DNA of 64,000 bases from Alienimonas californiensis (GTDB taxonomy: Bacteria; Planctomycetota; Planctomycetia; Planctomycetales; Planctomycetaceae), in contig NZ_CP036265.1 in the NCBI RefSeq assembly GCF_007743815.1, positions 62,001-126,000 of the forward strand. The letters are read 5' to 3'. Shown piece after piece: positions 41,420 to 50,048 of this stretch (positions within the stretch are counted from its first letter, which is position 1; each line of letters starts with the position of its first letter). The notes under the pieces were generated by a model that had not been told where the DNA came from, did no database searches, and saw only the letters and a list, made by a program, of their open reading frames with translations. The translations under genes and the position numbers were made by a program.

Positions 41420-41763
41420 TAAATGATCGGCCCGAGGATCGGGACGAACCAGGCGACTAACGCCCAGACGACCTTCATGCCGGTGTCCATCTCTGGCCGC
41501 TTCGACACGTCGACGACCACCCAGATGAACGCCGCGAGCGCCGCGAGGGAGAAGACCAGCCCCACGCACAGCAGTCCGCCCGCCGCCGCCATGATTCCGC
41601 CCGCGGCCGCCTCGGCGTTCGCCTGTTGCTCCGGGGTGAGGTCGATCCGCTGGAAGTCCTCGTTCATCTGACCGAAGTCGTTGTCGAGGCCGACGTCGGC
41701 TTCGGCCTGGGCCAGCGGCGGAACGAGGGCCAGGGACAGGGCCAGCAGGGGGGCGGCGAACAT
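41374..41763 (-). CDS. PLDc_N-type small membrane protein
   Basis: The 129-residue product has a signal peptide (MFAAPLLALSLALVPPLAQA), an acidic linker, and two helices at about 60-85 and 100-120. The end, VVVDVSKRPEMDTGMKVVWA followed by VAWFVPILGPIIYYFVGRK, matches the phospholipase-D N-terminal membrane domain seen as a stand-alone protein in many bacteria. Its 3' end overlaps the phosphatase gene on the other strand by 46 bp. Function is unknown. Confidence 0.78.
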   Translation of the reverse strand: MFAAPLLALSLALVPPLAQAEADVGLDNDFGQMNEDFQRIDLTPEQQANAEAAAGGIMAAAGGLLCVGLVFSLAALAAFIWVVVDVSKRPEMDTGMKVVWALVAWFVPILGPIIYYFVGRKPAAPASRV

Positions 41764-41848
41764 CGGGAGCGACTTTCGGCGGGGGGTGACGAAAACGGGA
41801 GGCGAAACGAGCGGGAACCGCCGCCGGTTCACGCCCGGCGGCGGGGAC

Positions 41849-43390
41849 TTACTCCGGTTCGGAAAACTCTTGAAACGCCTCCCAACCGTGGGTCGCGTTG
41901 CCGGAGTAGCGATAGTCGTCGAACACCCACGCCCGGCCGGTCATCCGGGGGTCGCCCTCGGCTTCGAGCAGTTCGTACATGCGGTTCCGCAGCCGGGTCT
42001 TGGCGCCGCGATAGGCGGGGTCCTCGGCCAGATTCGTCATGTTGTCCCGGTCCGCCGGCAGGGCGTACAGCTCCTCCGCGGGGCGTTTGCCGAAGGAGAG
42101 CCGATAATGCTCGTTGAACCGCCGGGTGAGCGCGGACTTCGTCGGACTGTCGTCCACGTTGCGATAGCCGGTCTCCGGGTTGCCCGCGGGCCAACGCTCC
42201 GGAGTGAAGTTGCGGATATAGAGATAGTCCGGCGTGCGGAGGGCCCGGACGGGATAGCCCGCGTCGTTCGGCCGGCCGACGTCGTGGCGCTCCTTGCCGA
42301 CCAGCATTTCGTCCGGCCCCTCCCGCAGCTTGCCGCCCTCGGCGGCGGACAGCAGATCCGTCAGGCTTTTCCCGGTGAAGGAGTCCGGCCGCGGCAGGCC
42401 GGCGACTTCTAAGAAGGTGGGGGCGAAGTCGCGGACGTTCACGAAGTCCTTCACCGTCCGCGGTTTAGAACCAACGCCCCCGCTCACGCCCGGGCCCATG
42501 ATCGCCAGCGGGAGGTGGAAGCCCCACTCGTAAATCTGCCCCTTCACGCGGGGGAACGGCATACCGTGGTCGCTGGTGACGACCACCAGCGTGTTCGCCA
42601 GTTCGCCGCGTTCCTCCAACAGGGCCAGCGCCCGGCCGAGGTGCGTGTCGAAATATTCCACCTCCAGGGCGTAATCGAGCAGGTCCTCGCGGATCTCGCG
42701 GGTGTCCGGATAGAAGCTGGGCACGTCGACGCGGGCCGGGCTCTTTCCGGCGGCGACGCCGCTGCCGGCCTCGTAGGCCCGGTGCGGTTCATAGGTGCCG
42801 AGCCAGAAATGGAACGGCTTCCGATTCGCCGGATCGTCGCCGGCTTCGGCGTCCCGCTCCTTCAGAAACAGGTCGAAGTTGCCGGCGTAGTCGATATTGC
42901 CCATCCCCGAGGCCGGCGGCTTCGTGCGGGCCTGCTGATAGGCCGGCCCGGCGGGGTTCCGCTCCCACCCGCCGGCCTCGTAATCGCCCGGCCCCCAGCC
43001 TTTGCCGGTGTAGCCGATTTTATAGCCCCCCTTTTCCAACAGGTCCGGGTAGGCCGGCCAGGTGTTGGGGAAGACGCCGAAGTGATTGATCGCCTCGCCG
43101 GTCTGCCAACTGTTCCGCCCGGTGAGGATGCTGGCCCGGCAGGGGCTGCACTTCGGATTGCTGGTGAAGGCGTTTTCGAACAGCGCCCCGCCGGTCGCGA
43201 CGCGGTCGAAGTTCGGCGTATTCACCCAGTCGGTTCCGTAAACGCCGGCGTGCGGCCAGCCCCAGTCGTCGGCGATGACGAACAGGATATTCGGCCGGTC
43301 GTTCTCGCCCTGGGCCGCGGCGCCCTGGCCGCAGGCAGCGGGGGCGAGCGCCGACAGCAGGGCGGCGGCGGTCAACAACGAGCGGGACAT
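41849..43390 (-). CDS. Exported sulfatase, CSPCR type
   Basis: The 513-residue enzyme has a signal peptide, D41-D42 in NILFVIADDWGWPHAG, and the signature KCSPCRASILTGR, where C81 is the residue expected to become formylglycine. The motif is C-S-P-C-R, with a second Cys where Ser is commoner. A VTSDHGMPFPRVKG metal site and a GRAWVFDDY tail follow, typical of the heparan-N-sulfatase-like group. It probably removes sulfate from polysaccharides in the periplasm. A lone sulfatase gene without a neighbouring PSD1 or DUF1501. Confidence 0.92.
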   Translation of the reverse strand: MSRSLLTAAALLSALAPAACGQGAAAQGENDRPNILFVIADDWGWPHAGVYGTDWVNTPNFDRVATGGALFENAFTSNPKCSPCRASILTGRNSWQTGEAINHFGVFPNTWPAYPDLLEKGGYKIGYTGKGWGPGDYEAGGWERNPAGPAYQQARTKPPASGMGNIDYAGNFDLFLKERDAEAGDDPANRKPFHFWLGTYEPHRAYEAGSGVAAGKSPARVDVPSFYPDTREIREDLLDYALEVEYFDTHLGRALALLEERGELANTLVVVTSDHGMPFPRVKGQIYEWGFHLPLAIMGPGVSGGVGSKPRTVKDFVNVRDFAPTFLEVAGLPRPDSFTGKSLTDLLSAAEGGKLREGPDEMLVGKERHDVGRPNDAGYPVRALRTPDYLYIRNFTPERWPAGNPETGYRNVDDSPTKSALTRRFNEHYRLSFGKRPAEELYALPADRDNMTNLAEDPAYRGAKTRLRNRMYELLEAEGDPRMTGRAWVFDDYRYSGNATHGWEAFQEFSEPE

Positions 43391-43488
43391 CAACGGACTC
43401 CGATCAACGGGAAAGACCCGCTGAGTGTGCGAACCCCTGTTCTCAGGTGCAATCGCACACGGGACGGCCCGCCTGTCCCGGGCGGCCG

Positions 43489-44154
43489 CTACTTCGGCCG
43501 ATTCAGTTCGAAGAGCGCCGCGCCGCGGCCGTCGACGTACCAGTCGCCGCCCATGCGGCCCAAGCCGCCGCAGAGGGCGCTGTCGAGGGACGAGAGGTCC
43601 CCCGCGGCGTTCAATAACGACCGCTCGACATGGGCGAACACGACCTCGCCGATCACATAGTTCGCCGCCCCCGGCCCCGTGCCGTGGGAGACGATTTGAA
43701 ACAGCCGGCACTCCAACGCGAACGGACAACCGGCCACGCGGTCGGGCTTCACGACGGTCGAGGGCAGCGGGGACAGGCCGGCGGTGTCCCATTCGCTCTG
43801 CCCGTGCGGCAGGTCGACCGCGGTCGCGTTCATCGCCGCGGCCTGCCGCCGTGAAGCGAGATGAATGACGTACTCGCCCGTCTCCCGAATATTGCGGAGC
43901 GTGTCCTTCTCCCGCCCGCCGCCGCCGGCGTTGGGCGAGAAGACGACGCTGGGCGGGTTCTGCCCGCCGACGTTGAAGTAGCTGTACGGCGCGAGGTTCG
44001 GCCGCCCCTCGGCCGACAGCGTGCTCACCCACGCAATCGGCCGCGGGGCGACGGCATGCGTGAGCAGCGCATACAGATCCTCCGCCGGCAGCGCGCGCAG
44101 GTCGAACGGAACGGCGGGGCCGTCTTCAGCGGCCGGTTGTGCGGGGGCGGACAT
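43489..44154 (-). CDS. Flavin reductase family protein (FMN-binding)
   Basis: The 221-residue protein matches the flavin-reductase-like split-barrel fold: THAVAPRPIAWVSTLSAEGR, NLAPYSYFNVGGQNPPSVVF, KDTLRNIRETGEYVIHLAS. The C-terminal half is HVERSLLNA...GRMGGDWYVDG. It would bind FMN and reduce flavin or act as a small oxidoreductase. Start ATG 44154 (MSAPAQPAAED) is preferred; ATG 44181 would add nine residues. Divergent from the gene at 44211. Confidence 0.85.
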   Translation of the reverse strand: MSAPAQPAAEDGPAVPFDLRALPAEDLYALLTHAVAPRPIAWVSTLSAEGRPNLAPYSYFNVGGQNPPSVVFSPNAGGGGREKDTLRNIRETGEYVIHLASRRQAAAMNATAVDLPHGQSEWDTAGLSPLPSTVVKPDRVAGCPFALECRLFQIVSHGTGPGAANYVIGEVVFAHVERSLLNAAGDLSSLDSALCGGLGRMGGDWYVDGRGAALFELNRPK

Positions 44155-44210
44155 CGCGACATTCTGGACCGGACTCTGCATTTCGCCACGCTGATCGTCG
44201 GTGACTCCCC

Positions 44211-44741
44211 ATGCCGTTCATGCACGTTCCCGCGGAGATGGCCGAGGAATACGGCGGCGATCCCGCCCAACTCCCCGGCGGCGCGAACCCGGATCAAATC
44301 GTCGCCGGTAAAGGCTTTGATTATTTCGGCGGCGGCGAGGAACTGGTGCAGGCGAGTTCGTTCGATCCGGCGTCGCTGGAGTTCGACGGGACGCCGCTGT
44401 CCGGCCTTATCGCGAAGCTAAAGTCTCTGGGATACGCAGCGGTGCGGGTGAAATACGACGGCGGATACGACGAAGGCTTCGCCCACTTCGACGCGGCCCT
44501 CGCTCCCGACGGCGACGGCGACCCTCCCGCCGCCGTCGCCGCCCGTTTGTCCCCGGAGGACGGGGACTTGGAAGAACTGGCCGAAGGATTAACGGTCTGC
44601 CTGCTGGGCGATTATTACGGCACCGGCGAGTACGAAATGTTCGGCGCCTTCCTGGCCGACCTCGCCACCGGCGCCCTGACAGATTTAAAGGACGCCGAGC
44701 CGCACGAACACGCCGTCGTGCATCAGTCGTACGACGAATAA
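44211..44741 (+). CDS. Hypothetical protein, DUF6878-like pattern (first of two paralogs)
   Basis: The 176-residue acidic protein has LKSLGYAAVRVKYDGGYDEGF, a helix-strand unit that is followed by an acidic variable part and then LTVCLLGDYYGTGEYEMFGAFLADLATGALTDL. The next gene encodes the same two blocks, so they are paralogs. The layout resembles DUF6878 proteins ('aGItrVxVxFDGxGDSG...'), but this assignment is from memory and weak. No signal peptide or membrane segment is present. Function is unknown. Confidence 0.68.
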   Translation: MPFMHVPAEMAEEYGGDPAQLPGGANPDQIVAGKGFDYFGGGEELVQASSFDPASLEFDGTPLSGLIAKLKSLGYAAVRVKYDGGYDEGFAHFDAALAPDGDGDPPAAVAARLSPEDGDLEELAEGLTVCLLGDYYGTGEYEMFGAFLADLATGALTDLKDAEPHEHAVVHQSYDE

Positions 44742-44756
44742 AGGCGGCCGCCCCCG

Positions 44757-45422
44757 ATGCCCTACCGGTGCGATTTCGAAGCGGACGAACCGCCGGAGAA
44801 CCCGGATCGGGTGATCGACGGCGAGCCGTTCCTGTACCACCCCACCGCCGGCCCGGACGGTCCCGGTCGGACGGCCGCCCGATTTGAACCGGGCGCCCTG
44901 CCCCGCGAGCGCCCTGGGGAAGCCGGCCGACTCCTGGACTGGCTGCGGTCGATCGGGGTGCGGGCGGTGCGGGTCTCGTTCGACGGCGGGAACGACGAGG
45001 GATTCGGTCGGTTCGAAGCGGCGCTAACGTCCGGGGGCGAACTGTCCCGGGAGGAACTGGCCGACCGCGGCGCCGGGGACGGAACCGGCGCCGCGATCCG
45101 TGCGGAGCGAACGCGGGAGGGGGACCTGTGGGGACCGGCCGAATACGTGACGGAGGCGCTGTGGAACTTCGCGGAGGAGTTGACCGGCCTCTACCTCGGA
45201 CACGCCGGCTGGGGCAACGGACCGTTTTTATTGTTCGGTGCGTTCGAGGCCGATCTGACGACGGGACAGTTCACGGACCTCCGCGACGTCGAAAAACCGG
45301 CGGAGTTCTGGTCCACCGACCTCCCGCCCCGCTTCCCGCCGGGCGACCGCCCGCCGCTCCCGCCGCCGCGTCGGGGATCGCTGGCGACGCTGCTCCGGCG
45401 TCTCATCGGACGAAAAGGATAG
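44757..45422 (+). CDS. Hypothetical protein, DUF6878-like pattern (second paralog)
   Basis: The 221-residue product shares with its neighbour the unit LRSIGVRAVRVSFDGGNDEGF and the later block LYLGHAGWGNGPFLLFGAFEADLTTGQFTDLRD. It has an extra N-terminal segment and a Pro/Arg-rich C-terminal tail. The gene follows 15 bp after the first paralog and precedes the DUF6915 gene by 7 bp, so all three are one operon. Function is unknown. Confidence 0.68.
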   Translation: MPYRCDFEADEPPENPDRVIDGEPFLYHPTAGPDGPGRTAARFEPGALPRERPGEAGRLLDWLRSIGVRAVRVSFDGGNDEGFGRFEAALTSGGELSREELADRGAGDGTGAAIRAERTREGDLWGPAEYVTEALWNFAEELTGLYLGHAGWGNGPFLLFGAFEADLTTGQFTDLRDVEKPAEFWSTDLPPRFPPGDRPPLPPPRRGSLATLLRRLIGRKG

Positions 45423-45429
45423 CCCGCCG

Positions 45430-45843
45430 ATGGCCCACCCGTTTCACCACGCCGAGCGCTCCGCCCGCCTGTTCGGGGGCGTGGCCGACGACTACCTCGA
45501 ACTGCACAGTTGGTTCGACGAGTCCAAGGCCCACCTGCCGGACCTGCGGCACCGTGCGTTGCGGCACCACTCCGAGGGCATCTTTCTCGCGGAGAAGTTG
45601 TTCGGCGTCACCCTGACGAACAGCGACGGCAAGCGGGTGCCGACGCGGCTGATCGGGGAACAGCACGTGAAAGACGACCTCGGCCGCATCCCCACGGTCG
45701 CGGACTGGCTGACGAACCTCCAAGTCCAACCCTGGATGCTCCGTACGCCGTTCCGGCCGTCGTCGAACGCACGACAGGCCGCGGAATCCGCTGCGGAACC
45801 GGCGCCCTCACCCGTCGCGACGAGGGTGACGGACCCGCAATAA
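45430..45843 (+). CDS. DUF6915 family protein
   Basis: The 137-residue product matches, from memory, the DUF6915 family: MAHPFHHAERSARLFGG, DDYLELHSWFDESKAHLPDL, RHRALRHHSEGIFLAEKLFG, TLTNSDGKRVPTRLIGEQHV, and DLGRIPTVADWL. It is His-rich, with HFHH-type and RHRALRHH motifs that could bind metal or nucleic acid, but no activity is known. The last 30 residues are Ala/Pro-rich, and its 3' end overlaps the convergent DUF4261 gene by 36 bp. Confidence 0.78.
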   Translation: MAHPFHHAERSARLFGGVADDYLELHSWFDESKAHLPDLRHRALRHHSEGIFLAEKLFGVTLTNSDGKRVPTRLIGEQHVKDDLGRIPTVADWLTNLQVQPWMLRTPFRPSSNARQAAESAAEPAPSPVATRVTDPQ

Positions 45844-46908
45844 CTCCGCGGGCGGTTCGGTCCCGTCCTGGGCGATGAGCCGCACGGTCGGGCGCGGGGG
45901 GGCGGAGACGCCGTCTTCGCACATCGTCACCCGCCAGGGCACGTCCTCGGTCGGGGCCCCGCCGCCGGGGACGGCGCCGGCGGGGGCCGGGCCGGGGACC
46001 ACGTCGCCGGTCTTCGCCGGCCAGCCGTTCAGGAGTTCCAGCGAGAGGTTCCGCAGCAGGCCGTCGGCGTCGTTCAGGTCCCACTTGTCGGTGCGAACAA
46101 TTAACTCCACGTCCGGCAGATCGAGTTGCCCGTTGCCGACGGTGTCCATCACGCTCCAGCCGCTCTCGTTCACGCCGGCGGCCTGCAGGAAGGCGTCGGC
46201 CTTCATCAACCGCACGTTCGCCCACAGCGGCAGCGGCGGGACGCGGTGCGTCTGGTGGAAGGCGATCGTCTCCCGAAATAATTCCTTCGGCCAGACCGTG
46301 CAGCCGGTCGGGTTGAAGTAGCACAGGGCGCCCGGCAGATCGAGGAACCGATCGGCCAGAAAGGTGGCGAAGGTGAGTTCGTGGATCGGGCTGTAGTCGT
46401 CCGGCAGGAGCGGTTCGTCCGCGTCGCTGCCGACCGCGTAGGTGGTGAGGATTCGCAGGAAGGCCCGGTGCTTCGGCACGACGCTCGCCGCCTCCGGCCA
46501 GTGCCACGCCTGATCGACGGCACTGGCGAGGTTGTCCGGGAAGGCTCCCGGCCCGAACTGCCCGCCGGCCCAGGCGGCGAACAGGGCCATCTGGCCGTCG
46601 GTCGCGTCCTCCGGATCGCCCATCCCGTCCGGCCACGGGACGTTCACCACGTCCACCGCCGCAACGCCGCGGTCCGCCGAGGGCATCTCCCCATTCGGGT
46701 GCGTGGGCGGAAACGGCACCAGCAACCGCGGCCCGTAGGCGTCAGCGGGGTGCCGCACGAGCCCGGGGTCGTCCCCGTCCAGCGGGTCGCCGGCGACCCG
46801 CGTCAGCCCAGCGTCGTCGCCGCCCAGCAGGTCGGCGACCGCATCCAGCGACGCCGGCCGGTCCAGCAACACGACGGCGGATTGGGTGAACAGCCCTTTG
46901 AGCGGCAC
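45808..46908 (-). CDS. DUF4261 domain protein
   Basis: The 366-residue cytoplasmic protein begins with a GTG at 46908 (PLKGLFTQSAVVLLDRPASL). The C-terminal third contains GWSVMDTVGNGQLDLPDVEL, the DUF4261 hallmark 'G.DT.G...l..pDvE'; the N-terminal two thirds resemble the same family. Functions of the family are unknown; it occurs among immunity-like or adaptor proteins of gene-dense loci. It overlaps the DUF6915 gene antisense at its 3' end. Confidence 0.72.
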   Translation of the reverse strand: MPLKGLFTQSAVVLLDRPASLDAVADLLGGDDAGLTRVAGDPLDGDDPGLVRHPADAYGPRLLVPFPPTHPNGEMPSADRGVAAVDVVNVPWPDGMGDPEDATDGQMALFAAWAGGQFGPGAFPDNLASAVDQAWHWPEAASVVPKHRAFLRILTTYAVGSDADEPLLPDDYSPIHELTFATFLADRFLDLPGALCYFNPTGCTVWPKELFRETIAFHQTHRVPPLPLWANVRLMKADAFLQAAGVNESGWSVMDTVGNGQLDLPDVELIVRTDKWDLNDADGLLRNLSLELLNGWPAKTGDVVPGPAPAGAVPGGGAPTEDVPWRVTMCEDGVSAPPRPTVRLIAQDGTEPPAELLRVRHPRRDG

Positions 46909-46971
46909 GGGGGCGGGTTCCCTGTTGAAACGCAGCGGGACGCGGGGCGGTCGGACGGCCGACGGGCGCCG

Positions 46972-47460
46972 TCAATCGCCGGCCCACAGTTCGTCGAACG
47001 TCGTCCCCTCGAACTCCAAATGGTAGCCAAAGTCCGGCCACCCCGCCCGGCCGATCACGAACGTCCACCGCTCCGGCAGGCGCCCCTCGGCCACGGCCTC
47101 TTGGACGAACTCCCGTTCAATCCACAGGTGCGGGTCTTCGATCGGCGGAACCTCGATCGGCTTCGGCGACTTCTCGATCGCGGCCCGCTCCTGCGCTTCC
47201 TCCTTGGCGAACTCGACCTGCACCTGCCCCAGCACGGTGGTCAGGTCGCGGAGCACGCGGCGGGCGAGGGCGAGTTCTTCGCCGTTCGGCGCCGGGGCGA
47301 CGGCCTCAGCCGCCCGGTTCTCCGCGTTCGATGTCCCGATTGAGAGTCGCAGCGGCACGTCGCGGAAGGCGGCGATCTCCCGCGGGATGGGCGCCTGCCA
47401 CCCGTGCACGTCGTCCGGCTCCAGGGAGCCGAGCAGACAGTCGATCTGGTCGTCGTTCAT
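46972..47460 (-). CDS. Hypothetical acidic protein
   Basis: The 162-residue product (MNDDQIDCLLGSLEPDDVHG) has no recognised domain. It contains a helical charged middle (EELALARRVLRDLTTVLGQV, then VEFAKEEAQERAAIEK), an IEDPHLWIEREFVQEAVA stretch, and an aromatic tail WTFVIGRAGWPDFGYHLEFE. Its ATG overlaps the upstream cupin stop by 4 bp, so it is translated with that gene. It may be an immunity-type or adaptor protein, but nothing in the sequence proves it. Confidence 0.6.
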   Translation of the reverse strand: MNDDQIDCLLGSLEPDDVHGWQAPIPREIAAFRDVPLRLSIGTSNAENRAAEAVAPAPNGEELALARRVLRDLTTVLGQVQVEFAKEEAQERAAIEKSPKPIEVPPIEDPHLWIEREFVQEAVAEGRLPERWTFVIGRAGWPDFGYHLEFEGTTFDELWAGD

Positions 47461-47942
47461 GCGGGTTCGGCGGGGGCGAGCAGCCGGGCGAGATCTGGGG
47501 CGGCGGCCGTCAGACCGTCCGCGGTCGGCTGGCCCTCGTGCAGCATCGTGAAGTCGGCGAAGTCGAAGCCGGGGGCGACCGTGCAGCCGACCAGCGCCTC
47601 GTCGGCCCCCCCGGACGCGGGCAGCGGCTCCGCCGCCTGCCAGACGCCGGCCGGGACGACGTGGCAGTAGCGGTTCTCGTCGGCCGACAGTTCGACGGCC
47701 TCCGGGTCGCCGCCCTCCTCCCACACCCACAGCCGCAGGGCGCCGCGGTAGAGGTTCCAGATCTCGTCGCTCGTCACCCGGTGCCAGCGGCTGACCTCCC
47801 CCGCGGCGAGGTGAAAATAAATGTGCGTGCACGCCGCCCGCTCCCCGCCCCGCACGCCCTCGACCGGCAGGGTGCGGGCGGACCGAAACACCTCCCGATA
47901 CCGGCCGCCTTCGGGGTGCGGGAGCAGGTCGGCGGGCGTCAT
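47457..47942 (-). CDS. Cupin_5 (DUF985) family protein
   Basis: The 161-residue protein fits the DUF985 cupin family: LLPHPEGGRYREVFRS at the start, THIYFHLAAGEVSRWHRVTS, DEIWNLYRGALRLWVWEEGG and VAPGFDFADFTML. The family is a cupin beta-barrel with a metal or sugar binding pocket, and some members act on sugar derivatives or polyketides. It overlaps the next gene by 4 bp. Function in this locus is unknown. Confidence 0.88.
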   Translation of the reverse strand: MTPADLLPHPEGGRYREVFRSARTLPVEGVRGGERAACTHIYFHLAAGEVSRWHRVTSDEIWNLYRGALRLWVWEEGGDPEAVELSADENRYCHVVPAGVWQAAEPLPASGGADEALVGCTVAPGFDFADFTMLHEGQPTADGLTAAAPDLARLLAPAEPA

Positions 47943-47981
47943 GGGCGGGGAACGGCGGGGATCACGACTCAGGACGGCGAC

Positions 47982-49928
47982 TCAGGACGCAGACGCGGTG
48001 CGGGGCACGGAACCCTTCTCCGCGCCGGCTTCCATCCGGTCGACGGCCGCTTCCAGAATCATGCGGAGCAGGTCGGCGTAGTCGTAGCCGGCCATGCTCG
48101 CCTGCAAATTAAACTTGCCGTCCCAGACCCAACCGGGGTTCGGGTTCACCTCCAGCAGGCGGGGCACGCCGTCGGCGCTGCAGCGGAAGTCCATGCGGGC
48201 GTAGTCCCGGCAGTCCAGGCGGCCGAACAGCTTGAGGGTGTGGTCGATCATCGCCCGCCGGGTGGACTCCGGCAGGTCCGCCTCCTTGAACTTCAGATCC
48301 TTCCAGTAGGGCGACTCCGGGTCCCACTTCGATTCATAACCGAGGATCTTCGGCAGGCCCTCCGGCAGGGCGGAGTAGTCGACCTCCAGCACCGGCAGAA
48401 CGGTCATGCCCACGCCGGGGTTGCCGATCACGCCGACCGTATATTCCGGCCCGGTGAGGAACTCCTGCACGAGGATCGCCCGGCCGGGCCATTCCCGGCG
48501 GATGCGGTCCGCGGCGGCGAGCAGTTCGTCCGGGGTGTGCACCACGCTGCCGGCGGTGATGCCGATGCTCCCGTCGCCCCGGGCCGGCTTCAGCAGCGCC
48601 GGGAAGGCGCTCGGCAGGTGGGCGGCCTGGTCGTCGTGCTCCAGAATCGTCTGGGAGGGGACGGGCACGTCGAGGTCCTCCGCCACGGCCCGCACCGTCG
48701 CCTTATCGTAGCAGACGGCGAGACAGGCGGGCGGACAGCCCGTGTAGGGCACCTTCAACATCTCCAGCAGGGCCGGAACGTGCAGTTCCTGGAGGGCGTC
48801 GTTCTCGAAGCCCTCGTCGCAGAGGTTGAACACGAACGCCGGCGGGTCGCTCAGCAGATCGCCGATCAGCTTGGAGTGATCGTTCCAGAACTTGAACGAG
48901 TAGCCCTTCACCTCCGCGAGGGCGTCCTTCAATTTCTGGATCGTCTGCAGGTCCTCCTCGTTGAAGGTCCCGCCCAGTTTGACGTTGTCCGGCAGGCGGG
49001 GGTCGCCCATCAGGACGGTCACCTCGCGGACGGCCGGCGGTTTTCCGGGGGGGGCGGCGGGGCGGCGGGGGGCCTCGGCGGTGAGCACCAGCCGGCGGGC
49101 CATCATGCCCAGATCGCCCCGCTCGCTGGTCGCCTCGACGGCCCCGTGGTGCCGCACGCGGGAGAACCCGGAGTCCCGCAGCAGGGCGGTGATCGCTTCG
49201 GGGGTGTAGAGCCGCTCCGCGTAGAACTGGTCCGCGATCACCCCGCGTTCGGCGTGCACGACCACTTCCCGACAGACCAGCCGCTGCCGGTCCGCGGAGA
49301 GCGTGCGCTCCCGGCAGACGAGGTGATCCCCGTCGATCCATTCCCAACTGCGGGGCTCGTAGTTCGCGGCGAGCCAGCGGCCGTCGGTCAGTTCCAGCGC
49401 GAGGGTCCCGCCGGGGGCGAGGGCCTTGAGCACCCGGTCCAGCACGACGCGGTCGTCGTCGGCCTGCTCGAAGTAGCCGAAGCTGTTGCCCAGCAGCAGA
49501 ACGCGATCGAATCCCTCCGGCGGCACGCGGAATCGGCGGGCGTCGCCTTCCCGCAGGGTGACCTTCAACCCCGCCGCCGCCGCCCGCCGCCGGGCCAGCC
49601 GCACCAGATAGCGGGACCGATCGACCCCGGTCAGGTTCTTAAAGCCCCGCCGTCCCAGCTCCATCAGGTGCCGGCCCTGGCCGCAGCAAAGGTCCAGGAT
49701 GCGGTGCTGCGATTCGAGCCCGGCGGCCTCCGCGATGAGGTCCACCTCCCGGGCCGTGGCGGCGTCGTCCTCGACGACGTCGCCGTCGGTTTTCAGGTAG
49801 AGGGCGTTGAACAGCCCCCGCCACCACTCCGCCGGCAGGTGTCGTTCAAGATCCTGCACCGGCCCGAGCGTGCGGCGAAGCGGGGCGGCGGGGGACGCGG
49901 GGACGGACGAGGTCAGGTCGGTGGACAA
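47982..49928 (-). CDS. Methyltransferase / D-Ala-D-Ala-ligase-like fusion protein
   Basis: This 648-residue protein joins two enzymes. Residues 30-285 are a class I SAM-dependent methyltransferase with motif I ILDLCCGQGRHLMELG (77-92), a VDRSRY acidic-loop motif and a GDARRF segment. Residues 300-640 are an ATP-grasp domain of the Ddl type: VTVLMGDPRLPDNVKLGG, FALLKPARGDGSIGI, LVQEFLTGPEYTVGV, and the metal site RLLEVNPNPGWVWDG. Together they could methylate and ligate one substrate, such as an amino acid or peptide precursor. The first codon is TTG 49928; GTG 49862 is an alternative. Confidence 0.82.
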   Translation of the reverse strand: MSTDLTSSVPASPAAPLRRTLGPVQDLERHLPAEWWRGLFNALYLKTDGDVVEDDAATAREVDLIAEAAGLESQHRILDLCCGQGRHLMELGRRGFKNLTGVDRSRYLVRLARRRAAAAGLKVTLREGDARRFRVPPEGFDRVLLLGNSFGYFEQADDDRVVLDRVLKALAPGGTLALELTDGRWLAANYEPRSWEWIDGDHLVCRERTLSADRQRLVCREVVVHAERGVIADQFYAERLYTPEAITALLRDSGFSRVRHHGAVEATSERGDLGMMARRLVLTAEAPRRPAAPPGKPPAVREVTVLMGDPRLPDNVKLGGTFNEEDLQTIQKLKDALAEVKGYSFKFWNDHSKLIGDLLSDPPAFVFNLCDEGFENDALQELHVPALLEMLKVPYTGCPPACLAVCYDKATVRAVAEDLDVPVPSQTILEHDDQAAHLPSAFPALLKPARGDGSIGITAGSVVHTPDELLAAADRIRREWPGRAILVQEFLTGPEYTVGVIGNPGVGMTVLPVLEVDYSALPEGLPKILGYESKWDPESPYWKDLKFKEADLPESTRRAMIDHTLKLFGRLDCRDYARMDFRCSADGVPRLLEVNPNPGWVWDGKFNLQASMAGYDYADLLRMILEAAVDRMEAGAEKGSVPRTASAS

Positions 49929-50048
49929 CGACTTGGCGGGCAGGCGGACTGTGGGCGAACGGCCGGCGGCGGAGCGTGCGCGCCCGCGGCCGATGCGCCA
50001 AGCGCGACGCCCCCGGCGCCGACACCACGTCCGAGCATCGCCCGTCGA

